Positions 38,107 through 48,232 are shown, counted from the first letter of the stretch. The stretch: 64,000 nt of DNA from Bradyrhizobium sp. Ce-3 (GCF_022835695.1 NZ_BQUV01000006.1:506193-570192), one strand, 5' to 3'. Program-made: numbers and translations. Notes: generated by a model not told the origin, from the letters alone.

Positions 38107-39210
38107 CTATCGCTTGCGGGCCGGCGTCACTTCGGTGACGTGGCCCATCTTGCGGCCGGGGCGCGGCGTGCCCTTGCCGTACAGATGCACGGTGGCGCCG
38201 GGAACGGTGAGCCACGTCTCATAGCTCAGGATGTCGTCGCCGATCAGGTTGGTCATGGTGACCTCGCCGTGGCGCACCGGCTTGCCCAGCGGCCAGCCGG
38301 CGATCGCGCGGATGTGCTGCTCGAACTGTGAGATCGAGGCGCCGTCGAGCGTCCAGTGACCGGAGTTGTGCACGCGCGGCGCGATCTCGTTGACCAGCAC
38401 GGTCGCCGCGCCATTGCCTGGCACCACGAACATTTCAACCGCGAGCACGCCGATATAGTCGAGCGCCGAGGCGATCTTTTCGGCGATCGCGCGCGCCTGC
38501 GCGGCAAGCTCCTCGGGGATCGCGGCCGGTGCGCGCGAGATTTTCAGGATGTGGTCACGATGCTCGTTCTCGGTGACGTCGAAGCTCTCGACTTCGCCGG
38601 ACGCCGAGCGGGCCGCGATCACCGAGATCTCGCGCTCGAAGGGCACGAAGGCCTCGAGGATGGCCGACTTGGTGCCGAGATCTTCCCAGACCTGCTCGAG
38701 GTCGTCGCCTGCGCGGATGATGGCCTGGCCCTTGCCGTCATAGCCGAAGCGGCGGGTCTTGATCACCGCAGGCAGGCCGATCCGCTCGATCGCGCTGCGC
38801 AGTGTGGCGACCGAGGAGACGTCGGCGTAATCGGCGGTGCCGATGCCGAGCTTGCTGACGAAATCCTTCTCGATCAGGCGGTCCTGCGTGGTCTCGAGGA
38901 TCTTGTAGGCGGGCAGCACCGGGCGGCGCGCGGCGAGCACCATCGCGGTCGCGGCCGGCACGTTCTCGAATTCATAGGTGACGACGTCGACGTCGTTGGC
39001 GAACAGTTCGAGCGCCTCGACGTCGGCATATTCCGCACAGGTCGCGTGCTGCACCACGTCGAAGGCCGGCGAATCCGGATCGGGTGAAAACACCTGGCAG
39101 CGCAGCCCGAGGCGCGCCGCCGCCATCGCCAGCATCCGGCCCAATTGTCCGCCGCCGAGGATTCCGATGGTGTCGCCCGGCTTCAGCTTCACGAGGTTCG
39201 AAGCCGTCAC
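38107..39210 (-). CDS. purK: 5-(carboxyamino)imidazole ribonucleotide synthase
   Basis: The 367-residue ATP-grasp enzyme turns AIR, bicarbonate and ATP into N5-CAIR in purine synthesis. Motifs include [18 protein letters not shown] at the start, [16 protein letters not shown] (ATP-grasp lysine), [14 protein letters not shown] and [16 protein letters not shown]. Length is normal. Its start overlaps the purE stop by four bases (39207-39210), so the two are co-translated. Confidence 0.97.
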   Translation of the reverse strand: MTASNLVKLKPGDTIGILGGGQLGRMLAMAAARLGLRCQVFSPDPDSPAFDVVQHATCAEYADVEALELFANDVDVVTYEFENVPAATAMVLAARRPVLPAYKILETTQDRLIEKDFVSKLGIGTADYADVSSVATLRSAIERIGLPAVIKTRRFGYDGKGQAIIRAGDDLEQVWEDLGTKSAILEAFVPFEREISVIAARSASGEVESFDVTENEHRDHILKISRAPAAIPEELAAQARAIAEKIASALDYIGVLAVEMFVVPGNGAATVLVNEIAPRVHNSGHWTLDGASISQFEQHIRAIAGWPLGKPVRHGEVTMTNLIGDDILSYETWLTVPGATVHLYGKGTPRPGRKMGHVTEVTPARKR

Positions 39211-39695
39211 GCCGTGCCCTCCGGCTGGTCCTTGACCGCATCGGTCTGCTGCTTGCGCCAGGCCGTGAGGCGGCCCGCCAAAGCGGGATCGTTGAGCGCG
39301 AGCACGCTCGCCGCCAGCAGCGCGGCATTGATCGCGCCCGCCTTGCCGATCGCGAGCGTCCCGACCGGGATGCCGGCCGGCATCTGCACGATCGAATACA
39401 GCGAATCGACCCCGGACAGCGCCTTCGATTCGACGGGAACCCCGAACACCGGAAGCTCGGTCAGCGCGGCAGTCATGCCCGGCAGATGCGCGGCGCCGCC
39501 GGCGCCGGCAATGATCACCTTGTGGCCGGCCGCCTTGGCACCCTTGGCAAAGGCATAGAGCCGATCCGGGGTGCGGTGGGCCGACACGATGCGCGTTTCG
39601 CAGGCAACACCCAGCGCAGCCAGGGTCTCGGCAGCATGACGCATGGTCTCCCAGTCGGACTGGCTTCCCATGATGATGGCGATCGGAGCGGTCAT
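39207..39695 (-). CDS. purE: N5-CAIR mutase
   Basis: The 162-residue enzyme moves the carboxyl group of N5-CAIR to give CAIR. The class I motif [12 protein letters not shown] and the active-site region [14 protein letters not shown] are intact, as is [14 protein letters not shown]. It is the first gene of the purE-purK unit; both lie on the minus strand. The gap to the divergent GGDEF gene is 145 bases. Confidence 0.97.
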   Translation of the reverse strand: MTAPIAIIMGSQSDWETMRHAAETLAALGVACETRIVSAHRTPDRLYAFAKGAKAAGHKVIIAGAGGAAHLPGMTAALTELPVFGVPVESKALSGVDSLYSIVQMPAGIPVGTLAIGKAGAINAALLAASVLALNDPALAGRLTAWRKQQTDAVKDQPEGTA

Positions 39696-39840
39696 CTCTT
39701 CAATTCTGTGCAGGAATCCAAAAGCATAGGCCGATTATAGGGGTGGCCCGGTTCTCATCCAAGGCGTGGCAAGGGAGTTAGAATGGACTATCCTGTCTTG
39801 GTGAATCCCGGCAAGCCTTCATAAGCAAGCCTCAACAAAG

Positions 39841-40602
39841 ATGCGCATGAAGAAGAAGACGACGGCGGCGGCCTCCGGGGCCGCAAAACGGCAAAAAGGC
39901 ACGGCTGCCGCACGCAAATCCGCACCCGGCAAGACTGCAACTAAAGGGGCTGGAACCAAGGGGGCTGGAACCAAAGGGATTGGAGCAAAGGGGGCTGGAG
40001 CCAAAGCGGCCGGAACCCAGGCTGCAACGCGCGGCGCGGTCGCGTCCGGCGACAAAGCGACGATCCGCAGGCTGCGGGCGCAACTGGCGCGGGCCCAGGC
40101 CCGGATCGAGGAGCTGCAGGCCTCGTCCGAGACCGACTTCCTGCTCGACATCCTGAACCGGCGCGGCTTCGAGCGCGAGCTCGCCCGTTCACTCTCCTTC
40201 ATCAAGCGCTATCAGGCCTCCGGCGCGCTGGTCGTGCTCGACGTCGACCGCCTCAAGCCGATCAACGACGCCTTCGGGCACGCGGCGGGCGATGAGGTGC
40301 TGAAGACGATCGTTGCCGCGATCTCGGACCAGGTGCGCGCCTCCGACGTGGTCGGCCGTCTCGGCGGCGACGAGTTCGCGGTGCTGCTGTGGAATCTCAG
40401 CGAGACCGATGCGCGCGCCAAGGCGGCGGCGCTGGAAGAGGCGATCGACCGGCTGACTTTCGTGTTCCGCGACAGTCGGGTCTCCGCGGGCGCCTCCGCG
40501 GGCGTTGCGATCCTCACCGCGCATTCCGATGTCGATCGCGTGCTCGATGAGGCCGACCGCGCGATGTATGTGCGCAAGGCGCAGCGGCGCCATGAATCGT
40601 GA
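39841..40602 (+). CDS. Soluble diguanylate cyclase (GGDEF) with repeat-rich N-terminus
   Basis: The 253-residue protein has an 80-residue Lys/Ala/Gly-rich N-terminus with five GAGTK-type units, a short coiled-coil region (RRLRAQLARAQARIEELQA) and a GGDEF domain. The GGDEF motif is at residues 175-179, and RASD at the correct spacing is an RxxD inhibitory site; the substrate region includes LDVDRLKPINDAFGHAAGD. It should make c-di-GMP and be feedback-inhibited. No sensor domain or membrane helix is present. The very basic N-terminus could bind nucleic acid or membrane surface. Confidence 0.92.
   Translation: MRMKKKTTAAASGAAKRQKGTAAARKSAPGKTATKGAGTKGAGTKGIGAKGAGAKAAGTQAATRGAVASGDKATIRRLRAQLARAQARIEELQASSETDFLLDILNRRGFERELARSLSFIKRYQASGALVVLDVDRLKPINDAFGHAAGDEVLKTIVAAISDQVRASDVVGRLGGDEFAVLLWNLSETDARAKAAALEEAIDRLTFVFRDSRVSAGASAGVAILTAHSDVDRVLDEADRAMYVRKAQRRHES
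39946..40020. repeat. 15-base tandem repeat coding GAGTK
   Basis: Five units of 15 bases (GGGGCTGGAACCAAG, GGGGCTGGAACCAAA, GGGATTGGAGCAAAG, GGGGCTGGAGCCAAA, GCGGCCGGAACCCAG) code GAGTK-GAGTK-GIGAK-GAGAK-AAGTQ in the diguanylate cyclase. The first two are almost identical, indicating recent duplication. Confidence 0.9.
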
Positions 40603-40639
40603 AAATCATCAATCCTGACGACTGCACCAAGCCTGAAAA

Positions 40640-40891
40640 TTACAGCGCGCTCAGATCTTCCGGCACGTTGCCGTAGGCCCGCAGCAGCTTGGCATCGCCG
40701 AACTCGCCGATCGCCGGATCGCCGGTGCGGCTGAACGCGACGGCGCCGATGCTGCCGGGCATCCGCGACATCGTCTCCGCCCGGCGCAGCGCGATCGTCG
40801 AGCTCTGGCATTCCTCGGCATTGCCGGCGACCGGCGTGCCGTCGTCATCCTGCATGAAGGGCAGTGCCACGTAGTAGGTCACATCGGCCAT
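40640..40891 (-). CDS. Small conserved-looking protein of unknown function
   Basis: An 83-residue soluble protein beginning MADVTYYVALPFMQDDDGT and containing TIALRRAETMSRMPGSIGAVAFSRTGDP. GGGAG precedes the ATG at a good distance, supporting translation. The pattern (a basic middle, a short Gly-rich turn before AVAFSRTGDPAIGEF) resembles small proteins seen in rhizobia, but I know no function. It shares the strand with the next small gene, 42 bases away, and may be co-transcribed with it. Confidence 0.7.
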   Translation of the reverse strand: MADVTYYVALPFMQDDDGTPVAGNAEECQSSTIALRRAETMSRMPGSIGAVAFSRTGDPAIGEFGDAKLLRAYGNVPEDLSAL

Positions 40892-40933
40892 CGCTGTGCT
40901 CCCTGAAGATCAGGCCATAGATCAGAGCAAGGA

Positions 40934-41143
40934 TCAGGCGGCGTCGCTCGCCGCCTGGGCGCGTGCCGGCACGCAGCCGGCGGTGATCGCGGCCTGCAAT
41001 TCCTCGAGCTCGGCTTCCAGATATTCATTGGCCATGATCAGCGCCTTGATGGTGCTGCGCAGGTTGCCGTCGCACATCGCGATCGCCTGATCGCAGGCCT
41101 TCTCATAGTGGCTGTGCTCGGGCAGGGAAGGCGGTGCGGACAT
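40934..41143 (-). CDS. Small helical protein of unknown function
   Basis: A 69-residue, mostly helical acidic protein: HYEKACDQAIAMCDGNLRST, then IKALIMANEYLEAELEELQA. The start at 41143 is chosen because GAGGGAG lies nine bases upstream; an in-frame codon at 41212 adds a Pro/Gln-rich stretch. The IKALIMANEYLEAELEEL segment is amphipathic and may mediate dimerisation. No family function is known to me. Confidence 0.65.
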   Translation of the reverse strand: MSAPPSLPEHSHYEKACDQAIAMCDGNLRSTIKALIMANEYLEAELEELQAAITAGCVPARAQAASDAA

Positions 41144-41332
41144 GGCGAAACTCCCTCGGATGATGGCTGGCGGCTGGGGCGGCATGTTCTCTTTTTGTTC
41201 TTGAGGAGTCAAGCGCGGAGAATCCTGCTCGCCTCGATTGCCGGGAACGTGAGGCCGATGGGGTGCTGTGGATGACGGGGAAAACCGCCGGGCCGATCTG
41301 AACCCGGGTGGCCATATCGCAAGGCGCGCGCG

Positions 41333-41539
41333 TCAGGCGATGATGTCGGGCGTGATCTGGTCTTCGATGAAGGCGATGCGATCGCGCAATTGCAGCTTCC
41401 GCTTCTTCAAGCGTTGCAGCATCAGGAGATCCGGCGCCGGCGACTGATGCAGCGCATCGATCGCGGCATCGAGGTCGCGGTGCTCTTGTTGCAGACGCGC
41501 AAGCTCGGCGAGGAGTTCGCGCTCATCCTGATCGTTCAT
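41333..41539 (-). CDS. YdcH/DUF465 family small protein
   Basis: A 68-residue coiled-coil protein matching YdcH (DUF465): LLAELARLQQEHRDLDAAID, then LMLQRLKKRKLQLRDRIAFI. The pattern of a leading acidic helix, a short turn and the KKRKLxLKD(R/Q)I helix is diagnostic. The role of the family is unknown. The start at 41539 is set by homology; upstream in-frame codons to 41650 add unrelated residues. A second family member lies divergently 240 bases away. Confidence 0.85.
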   Translation of the reverse strand: MNDQDERELLAELARLQQEHRDLDAAIDALHQSPAPDLLMLQRLKKRKLQLRDRIAFIEDQITPDIIA

Positions 41540-41779
41540 GGCTGCGTATTGACTGATAAGCACGAAGAGGTTGTTGCGGCCGAAGCAGCCGCGCTTCGGA
41601 ATATCCTCCCTGAGCGCGCGCCGCGCAAGCCGAACCGGTTCCATAGTCACGATTGGTTACAGATAAACCGAAATGCGTGGGTGCGGCATTTCGCGTTTCC
41701 TATCGACAGTACCGCCCACTTGTGTACACTCGACCGTCCGGATCGAACCTGAGGTTTAACGCACCGAGGAGAGTTCGCA

Positions 41780-41965
41780 ATGGCAATACAGGCCCATCTC
41801 ATTGAGCTGGAGCGTAAACACAAAATACTCGAGAACGAACTGCACGAAGCGCTCGTTCACCCCTCCGTCGACGATCTCCATATCTGCGAGCTGAAGCGAC
41901 GCAAGTTGATGGTCAAGGACCAAATCGAGCGGCTGAGACTGTCCGCCGACGACACGGTCCACTAA
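41780..41965 (+). CDS. YdcH/DUF465 family small protein (second copy)
   Basis: A 61-residue coiled-coil protein of the YdcH family: HLIELERKHKILENELHEAL, then ICELKRRKLMVKDQIERLRL. GAGGAGAG precedes the ATG. It is divergent from the paralogue ending at 41333 and only moderately similar to it, so this is an old duplication. Function unknown. Confidence 0.9.
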   Translation: MAIQAHLIELERKHKILENELHEALVHPSVDDLHICELKRRKLMVKDQIERLRLSADDTVH

Positions 41966-42057
41966 GCCGGTCCCCCGCAAATCAGCAAATAAATCTGGCC
42001 TTTCACCGAGGGATGAGCGCCAAAGCGCGCGTCCCCCGGGAGGCTTGCTGCGTTTGC

Positions 42058-43161
42058 TCAGAGCTGCGCCAGCGCGCCGACATGCTCGGCGACCGCGAGC
42101 GACGACGTCAGCCCGGGTGACTCGATCCCGAACAGGTTGATCAGGCCGGCGACCCCGTGATCGGCCGGGCCCTGGATCAGGAAATCCTGGGTCGCGACCG
42201 CCGGCGGCACGATCTTGGGCCGGATTCCCGAATAGCTCGGCATCAGCGCCCCGTCCGGCAGGGTCGGCCAGTATTTCCGGATCGCCGGATAGAACCGCTC
42301 GGCCCGATCAGGGTCGACCGCGTAATCGATGCGATCGATCCATTCGACGTCGGGGCCGAACCGCGCCTGTCCGGCCATGTCGAGCGTCAGGTGCACGCCG
42401 AGCCCGCCGGGCTCCGGCACCGGATAGATCAGGTGCGAGAACGGCGCTTTTGCGCTGCAGCTGAAGTAATTGCCCTTGGCCAAATAGGCCGTTGGAATCA
42501 ACCCGATGGGCATGCCTTCGACATTGCGCGCGACCGCCGTGGCGCCAAGGCCCGCGGCATTGACCAGAAGGTCGCAGGCCAGCGTCATCGGCGCCGCACC
42601 GCCGGCCTCGATCTCGAAGCCGTCAGCCGTGACCCTGGCGTGGAGCAGCGGCGTGTGGAAGGCGAACGCCGCGCCGGCCGCCTCGGCGTCGCCGCGCAGC
42701 GCCAGCATGTAGGCATGGCTGTCGATGATCCCGGTCGAGGGCGACAGCAGCGCCGCGTCGCAGTTCAGCGCCGGCTCCAGCGCGCGCGCCGCCGCGCCGG
42801 ACAAGAGTTGCATGTCGTCGACGCCGTTGGCCGCGGCATGGGCGCGGATCGATTGCAGCTTCTCGGTCTCGCCCGGTGTGGTGGCGACGATCAGCTTGCC
42901 GCAATTCTTGTGCGGGATGCCGTGCTCGGCGCAGTAGCGGTAGAGCGCCCGCTTGCCGCTGACGCACATCCGCGCCATCAGGCTGCCGGCCCGGTAGTAG
43001 ATGCCGGCATGGATTACCTCGCTGTTGCGCGACGAGGTCACCGTGCCGATCGCCTCGGCCTCTTCGATCACAATCACTTCGCGGCCGGCCTGTGCCAGCT
43101 GGCGCGCCACGGCGAGGCCGATCACCCCCGCCCCGACGATCACGCAATCAACCCTGTCCAT
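42058..43161 (-). CDS. LhgO-like FAD-dependent 2-hydroxyacid oxidase
   Basis: The 367-residue FAD oxidoreductase has the dinucleotide-binding motif [20 protein letters not shown], the [13 protein letters not shown] motif diagnostic of the L-2-hydroxyglutarate oxidase/dehydrogenase group, and [13 protein letters not shown] and [11 protein letters not shown] near the C-terminus. It would oxidise L-2-hydroxyglutarate or a related 2-hydroxyacid and pass electrons to oxygen or quinones. The start at 43161 (MDRVDCV) is preferred over 43197. No pathway partner is adjacent. Confidence 0.9.
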   Translation of the reverse strand: MDRVDCVIVGAGVIGLAVARQLAQAGREVIVIEEAEAIGTVTSSRNSEVIHAGIYYRAGSLMARMCVSGKRALYRYCAEHGIPHKNCGKLIVATTPGETEKLQSIRAHAAANGVDDMQLLSGAAARALEPALNCDAALLSPSTGIIDSHAYMLALRGDAEAAGAAFAFHTPLLHARVTADGFEIEAGGAAPMTLACDLLVNAAGLGATAVARNVEGMPIGLIPTAYLAKGNYFSCSAKAPFSHLIYPVPEPGGLGVHLTLDMAGQARFGPDVEWIDRIDYAVDPDRAERFYPAIRKYWPTLPDGALMPSYSGIRPKIVPPAVATQDFLIQGPADHGVAGLINLFGIESPGLTSSLAVAEHVGALAQL

Positions 43162-43419
43162 CTCGTCCTTCAGGTCCGAATATTTCCGCGCGGCCACGCC
43201 CTTGCCGCAACCGCCAACACCGTTCAGCCGATCCGATCGCTTTGGGCAAGTGGTTGGGCCATCTCAAATAGTTGGGGAGCCATGCCCCGTTAGTGCAGCA
43301 TTAATCATGTCAGGGCAATTGCCGTATATTTGGCCGCATTTTCCGGCCGCGTCCTGACGCGTTTACCCGATCCAAACCGCCGGAGCCGGACACTCGCCCC
43401 GGAAATCCGCGGGTGATCG

Positions 43420-46107
43420 ATGGCTGGCAGGAAGTGGCAGGCGGGCGGGAAGATTTCGATTCCGGCAAGGGCCGTGCTTTGCCTGATCGCTGCCGTCGTG
43501 CCCTGCGCTGCCGCCGAGGCCGGCACCGGCGCGTTCGCGCCGTCGACCTATCTCGGTGACCTCGATCCCGGCGTGGTCTGGGAGCTTCTGATCGGCAGCG
43601 TGGTGCTGGCGTCGTTTCTCGGCGCGATCGGGCTGTGGATCCTCTCGGCCTTGCGCAAGGCCAAGCGCGCCCAGCTGCGGCGCAGCGCCTTCGTATCGTC
43701 GGCGCTCAACCATCTGAACCAGGGCGTGGTGATGACCGATGCGCGCGAGCGCATCGTGTTCTGCAACGACCGCTATCTCGACATCTACGGCCTCTCGCGC
43801 GCCGACATCAGGCGCAACATGACCGGCACCGAGCTCCTGGAGCTGCGCCGCGACCGCGGCGTGCTCGACATCAGCGCCGAGGAATTCTTCAGCCGGGCCG
43901 CGGCGCCCGAGGGGCTGGTCACCGAGCTGCCCGGCGGCAGGTCGGTGCTGGTGAAATATTTCCCGCTGCCGAACGGCGGCTCGGTCGCGACCCATCTCGA
44001 CTGCACCGATCAGCGCAAGCTGTCGCGCCAGCTCGCCTCGACCACCCAGTTCCTGGAATCGGTGCTCGACAACGTCCCTGTCTGCGTCGCGGCCAAGAAC
44101 ATCGAGGACGGCCGCTATATCTTCGCCAACCGCGCCTTCGAACGCTTCTCGCGGTTCTCGCGCGATCACATCGTGGGCAAGCGCGCCGACGAGATCTTCC
44201 GCCCCGAGACCGCGGTCAGCATCGACACCGCCGATCGCGCGGCGCTGAACGCGCCGGAAGGCTATCACCGCAGCGAATTCTTCGTCGAACGCGGTTCAGA
44301 GAAGCGCATCCTGGCGTCCAACCGGGTGATCGCCCGCAACGAGGCCGGCGATCCGGAATTCCTGATCGCGCTGTTCGAGGACGTCACCGACCGCCGCTCG
44401 CTGTCGCGCGAGCTCGAGAACAACAAGAAATTCCTCGAGCTCGTGGTCGACAACATCCCGGTCTCGCTGATCGTGCAACGCGTCAGCGACGGCCGCTATC
44501 TGCTCGCCAACCGCAGCGCCGAGACGATCCTCAATCGCCGCCGCGAGGACGCCGCCGGTCTCACCGCGTCCGACATCTTCAACGCGCGCGAAGCCAAGCT
44601 GATCGTCGCCCGCGACGAGGCCGCGATCCGCAAGCGCAGCATGATCGCCGAGGAGCACCCGATCTCGACCAAGGACGGCCTGCGGCTGTTCCTGACCCGC
44701 CGCATGACCGTGCTCGACGACCATGGCGAGCCGCAATATCTGATCAAGACCCATGAGGACGTCACCGACCGGCGCCAGACCGAGTCGCGGATGGCGCACA
44801 TGGCCTATCATGACGGCCTGACCGATCTGCCGAACCGCGCCGCCTTCCTGCAGGCGCTGACCCAGATGATCGAGGCCTGCGACGGCACCGACGAGGAGTT
44901 CGCCGTGCTCTGCGTCGACCTCGACGGGCTGAAGGAAATTAACGACGTCTACGGCCACGCGATGGGCGACAAGGTGCTGATCGAGGTCGCGCAGCGCCTG
45001 CAGACCGTGGCGCGCGGCGGCGTCGTGGCGCGGCTGTCCGGCGACGAATTCGGCCTCATCATCGACGGCAAGCAGCCGGCCGCCGGCATCGCGCTGGCCG
45101 AGCAGGCCGCCGAGGCGCTCGGTCAGGATTTCCTGATCGACGGCAAGTCGGTGCGCACCGGCCTCACCGCCGGGATCGCGGTGTTCCCGCACAATGGATC
45201 CGACGCGGCCTCGCTGCTGGCCAATTCCGGCGCGGCGCTGTTCCGCGCCAAGGCGAAGTCGCGCGGCACGATCTCGATCTTCGAGCCGGAGATGGACCAG
45301 CAGATCCGCGATCGCCGCGTGCTGCACCAGGAGCTGTCGGTCGCGATCAAGAACGGCGAATTGTCGCTCTACTACCAGCCGCAGGCGGCCGCCGGCGGCA
45401 GCGTTGCGGCCAGCCGGATCATCGGTTTCGAGGCGTTGGCGCGCTGGCACCATCCGGTGCGCGGCTTCGTGCCGCCGAGCGACTTCATACCGCTCGCGGA
45501 AGAAAGCGGCCTGATCGTCGAGATGGGCGAATGGATCCTGCGCGAAGCCTGCCGCGAGGCCGCCTCCTGGGCCGTGCCGATGCAGGTCGCCGTCAACCTG
45601 TCGCCGGCGCAGTTCACCCATGGCGACCTCGTCGGCCTCGTGCATTCGATCCTGCTCGAGACCGGGCTGACGCCCGACCGCCTCGAACTCGAAATCACCG
45701 AGGGCGTGCTGATCGAGGATTTCGACCGCGGCCTGTCGCTGCTGCGGCGGCTGAAGGCGCTCGGCGTCCGCATCTCGATGGACGATTTCGGCAGCGGCTA
45801 TTCCTCGCTGAGCTACTTGCAGGCGTTTCCGTTCGACAAGATCAAGATCGACCGCGCCTTCGTCATCAATCTCGGCCGCAATCCGCAGTCGGCCGCGATC
45901 GTGCGCGCGGTGATCGATCTCGGCCATGGCCTCGAAATGTCGATCGTCGCCGAAGGCGTCGAGACCGAGGCGCAACTCGGCTTCCTCGCGGACGAAGGCT
46001 GCGACGCGGTGCAGGGCTATCTGATCGGCCGGCCGGCCCCGATCGGTCAATTTGCCGCGCTGGTCGGCGGCGACCTGCTCGCCGAAACCGTGCGCAGGGC
46101 CGGGTAG
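43420..46107 (+). CDS. PAS-GGDEF-EAL protein with degenerate GGDEF
   Basis: The 895-residue protein has an N-terminal signal-like helix and a second helix (ELLIGSVVLASFLGAIGLWIL). Three PAS-type modules follow (about residues 90-200, 210-320 and 330-440), then a GGDEF domain and an EAL domain. The cyclase motif is SGDEF (residues 540-544) instead of GGDEF, and the inhibitory RxxD site is absent (ARGG occupies its place). The EAL domain is complete: EAL at 671-673, NLSPAQF, EITEG, MDDFGSGYSS, KIKIDRAF and VAEGVET. Phosphodiesterase activity is therefore the safer call; SGDEF variants are sometimes active cyclases. PAS domains suggest a ligand or redox input. Confidence 0.92.
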   Translation: MAGRKWQAGGKISIPARAVLCLIAAVVPCAAAEAGTGAFAPSTYLGDLDPGVVWELLIGSVVLASFLGAIGLWILSALRKAKRAQLRRSAFVSSALNHLNQGVVMTDARERIVFCNDRYLDIYGLSRADIRRNMTGTELLELRRDRGVLDISAEEFFSRAAAPEGLVTELPGGRSVLVKYFPLPNGGSVATHLDCTDQRKLSRQLASTTQFLESVLDNVPVCVAAKNIEDGRYIFANRAFERFSRFSRDHIVGKRADEIFRPETAVSIDTADRAALNAPEGYHRSEFFVERGSEKRILASNRVIARNEAGDPEFLIALFEDVTDRRSLSRELENNKKFLELVVDNIPVSLIVQRVSDGRYLLANRSAETILNRRREDAAGLTASDIFNAREAKLIVARDEAAIRKRSMIAEEHPISTKDGLRLFLTRRMTVLDDHGEPQYLIKTHEDVTDRRQTESRMAHMAYHDGLTDLPNRAAFLQALTQMIEACDGTDEEFAVLCVDLDGLKEINDVYGHAMGDKVLIEVAQRLQTVARGGVVARLSGDEFGLIIDGKQPAAGIALAEQAAEALGQDFLIDGKSVRTGLTAGIAVFPHNGSDAASLLANSGAALFRAKAKSRGTISIFEPEMDQQIRDRRVLHQELSVAIKNGELSLYYQPQAAAGGSVAASRIIGFEALARWHHPVRGFVPPSDFIPLAEESGLIVEMGEWILREACREAASWAVPMQVAVNLSPAQFTHGDLVGLVHSILLETGLTPDRLELEITEGVLIEDFDRGLSLLRRLKALGVRISMDDFGSGYSSLSYLQAFPFDKIKIDRAFVINLGRNPQSAAIVRAVIDLGHGLEMSIVAEGVETEAQLGFLADEGCDAVQGYLIGRPAPIGQFAALVGGDLLAETVRRAG

Positions 46108-46446
46108 GCGAGCCCGAACCGGCCGGCTGTGCTTGCCATCCGTTGCACGTCCGGTTACCGTCGAAGCACCACATCATTCTGGCCGAGAAAGGAGGGCTGC
46201 GTCGTGGCGAGATACAACGATCCCCACCTCAAGCGTGGCCCCGTCAACGCCCTGCAGATGCGTTTGCAGGGCTGACCGGAAACTCGTCTAAAATCTCTTC
46301 CTGGTCTGCCCTTCGTGGCCGTGCGGCGCCGAGCGTTTGAGCGTTCGCGCCAGCACATGAATCCCTCGCCGCGCTTCGACACGCACATCCGATGATGGCT
46401 CGTGCCTCCGGATGTCGTGATCGCCGGCAAGACCAGAGAATCGATC

Positions 46447-47970
46447 GTGTCCCTCATCAATGTCCGCAATCTCGGCGTGACGCTGAACGCGCCACTGTTT
46501 TCCGAACTGAATTTCGTCGTCAATGCCGGTGACCGGATCGGCCTCGTGGCCGCCAACGGCCGCGGCAAATCCACGCTGCTGCGCTGTATCGCTGATGCAA
46601 TGGAGCCTAATGAAGGCGACATCACCCGTTCGCGCGGGCTGACCGTCGGTCATGTCGAGCAGGATGCACCGCCGAGCCTCTTGGATACACCGTTCCACGC
46701 CGCCGTGCTCGCGGCACTTCCCGCCGAGCAACGCGCCGGCGAAAGCTGGCGGGTCGACGTCGCCTTGCAATCGCTCGACGTGCCCGACGAGCTGTGGCCG
46801 CGATCGCTGAAGCAATTGAGCGGCGGCTGGCTGCGGTTTGCCCTGCTCGCCCGCGTGCTGGTGACCGAGCCCGACGTGCTGCTGCTGGACGAGCCGACCA
46901 ACCATCTCGACCTTGCCAAGATCGGCCGGCTCGAGGCCTGGTTGAACGCGCTGCCGCGCGAGATGCCGGCGGTGATCGCAAGCCACGATCGCGCCTTTCT
47001 CGACGCGACGACCAACCGGACGCTGTTCCTGCGCCCGGAGCGGTCGCCGCTGTTCGCGTTGCCATACACCGCGGCGCGCGCGGCGCTCGACGAACTCGAT
47101 GCCGCTGACGGGCGGCGCTATCAGCGCGACATGAAGACCGTCCGCCAGCTGCGGCAGCAGGCCGCCAAGCTGAACAATCTCGGCATCAATTCCGGCAGCG
47201 ACCTTCTGCTGTCGAAGACCAAGCAGCTGAAGCAGCGCGCCGAGCGACTGGAGGAGACGGCGAAGCCCGCCCATGTCGAACGCTTGGCCGGCGCGATCCG
47301 GCTCGCCAACCGCGACACCCATGCCAAGGTCCTGATCAGGCTGAACAACGCCGCGATCGCTACGCCCGACGGCAGGCCGCTGTTCAGGACCGGCCAGCAG
47401 TTCATCTGCAAGGGCGACCGGATCGCGCTGCTCGGGCCGAACGGCGCCGGCAAGACCCGGTTCGTCGCGGCACTGCGGCTGGCGATCGAGAGCTCCGAAG
47501 CCGCAGCCGCCGAGATCCGGGCCACCGAGTCATTGGTGCTTGGCTATTGCGACCAGGCGCTGGCCGATCTCGCCGATAGCGACACGCCGATGCGCATGCT
47601 GACGCGGCGCTTCGAGGTCGGCGACCAGCGGGCGCGCGGCCTGCTCGCCGGCGCCGGGCTTTCGATCGAGATGCAGGGCCGTCCGATCGGGCGGCTGTCG
47701 GGCGGGCAGAAGGCCCGTCTCGGCATGCTGGTGCTGCGGCTCACCGAGCCGAACTTCTATCTGCTCGACGAGCCGACCAACCACCTCGACATCGAGGGCC
47801 AGGAGACGCTGGAGGAGGAACTGATGGAACAGCAGGCCAGCTGCCTCCTGGTGTCGCACGACCGCCAGTTCGTGCGGTCGGTGGCCAACCGGTTCTGGGT
47901 GATCGAAGGCAAGAAGCTGATCGAGGCCGATGGCCCCGAAGGCTTCTTCGCCGCGGCCTGCGCGGATTAG
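46447..47970 (+). CDS. ABC-F family ATPase
   Basis: The 507-residue protein has two ABC domains and no membrane helix, as in ABC-F translation factors. Domain 1 has Walker A ANGRGKST, signature LSGGWLRFALL and DEPTNHLDL; domain 2 has GPNGAGKT, LSGGQKARLGML and DEPTNHLDI. The linker between them (about residues 225-300) is the P-site tRNA-interaction motif region. It would act on stalled or initiating ribosomes. The start at GTG 46447 is chosen since homology begins VSLINVRNLGVTL; an in-frame GTG at 46402 adds 15 residues. The subfamily is not clear to me. Confidence 0.9.
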   Translation: MSLINVRNLGVTLNAPLFSELNFVVNAGDRIGLVAANGRGKSTLLRCIADAMEPNEGDITRSRGLTVGHVEQDAPPSLLDTPFHAAVLAALPAEQRAGESWRVDVALQSLDVPDELWPRSLKQLSGGWLRFALLARVLVTEPDVLLLDEPTNHLDLAKIGRLEAWLNALPREMPAVIASHDRAFLDATTNRTLFLRPERSPLFALPYTAARAALDELDAADGRRYQRDMKTVRQLRQQAAKLNNLGINSGSDLLLSKTKQLKQRAERLEETAKPAHVERLAGAIRLANRDTHAKVLIRLNNAAIATPDGRPLFRTGQQFICKGDRIALLGPNGAGKTRFVAALRLAIESSEAAAAEIRATESLVLGYCDQALADLADSDTPMRMLTRRFEVGDQRARGLLAGAGLSIEMQGRPIGRLSGGQKARLGMLVLRLTEPNFYLLDEPTNHLDIEGQETLEEELMEQQASCLLVSHDRQFVRSVANRFWVIEGKKLIEADGPEGFFAAACAD

Positions 47971-47989
47971 CGCGTGATGGAGTCCGATT

Positions 47990-48160
47990 GGAGCGCTGTC
48001 AAAATATCGAAAACAACCCCATGCACAGTAGCCGGTGGCGCCCGGCGCTCGGGCAGGCGACTTGACACGTCGGGCAACTCAGGGGCATTATTCCAATATT
48101 CCGAAATCGTGCAAGCAAACGCCCGCCCGCGCCAGCGGGAGAGGTGGCGTGCGCCGTGAG
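47990..48160. repeat. Probable dispersed intergenic sequence
   Basis: The stretch around AAAACAACCCCATGCACAGT, GGCGACTTGACACGTCGGGC and GCGCCAGCGGGAGAGG reads like a sequence I recall as recurring between genes in Bradyrhizobium. It contains a short open frame (about 60 codons) that I do not regard as a gene. A genome-wide comparison would settle it. Confidence 0.35.
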
Positions 48161-48232
48161 AGCGCTTCATCAGGACATCATGTCGTTCAGCGCCATGCCT
48201 TGACGCTATTTGGGTACGAACACGTATTTCGT

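Noticed and set aside
47974-48159. A 61-codon frame after the ABC-F gene
   Set aside because: It falls in a sequence that I think is a dispersed intergenic repeat; no ribosome site.
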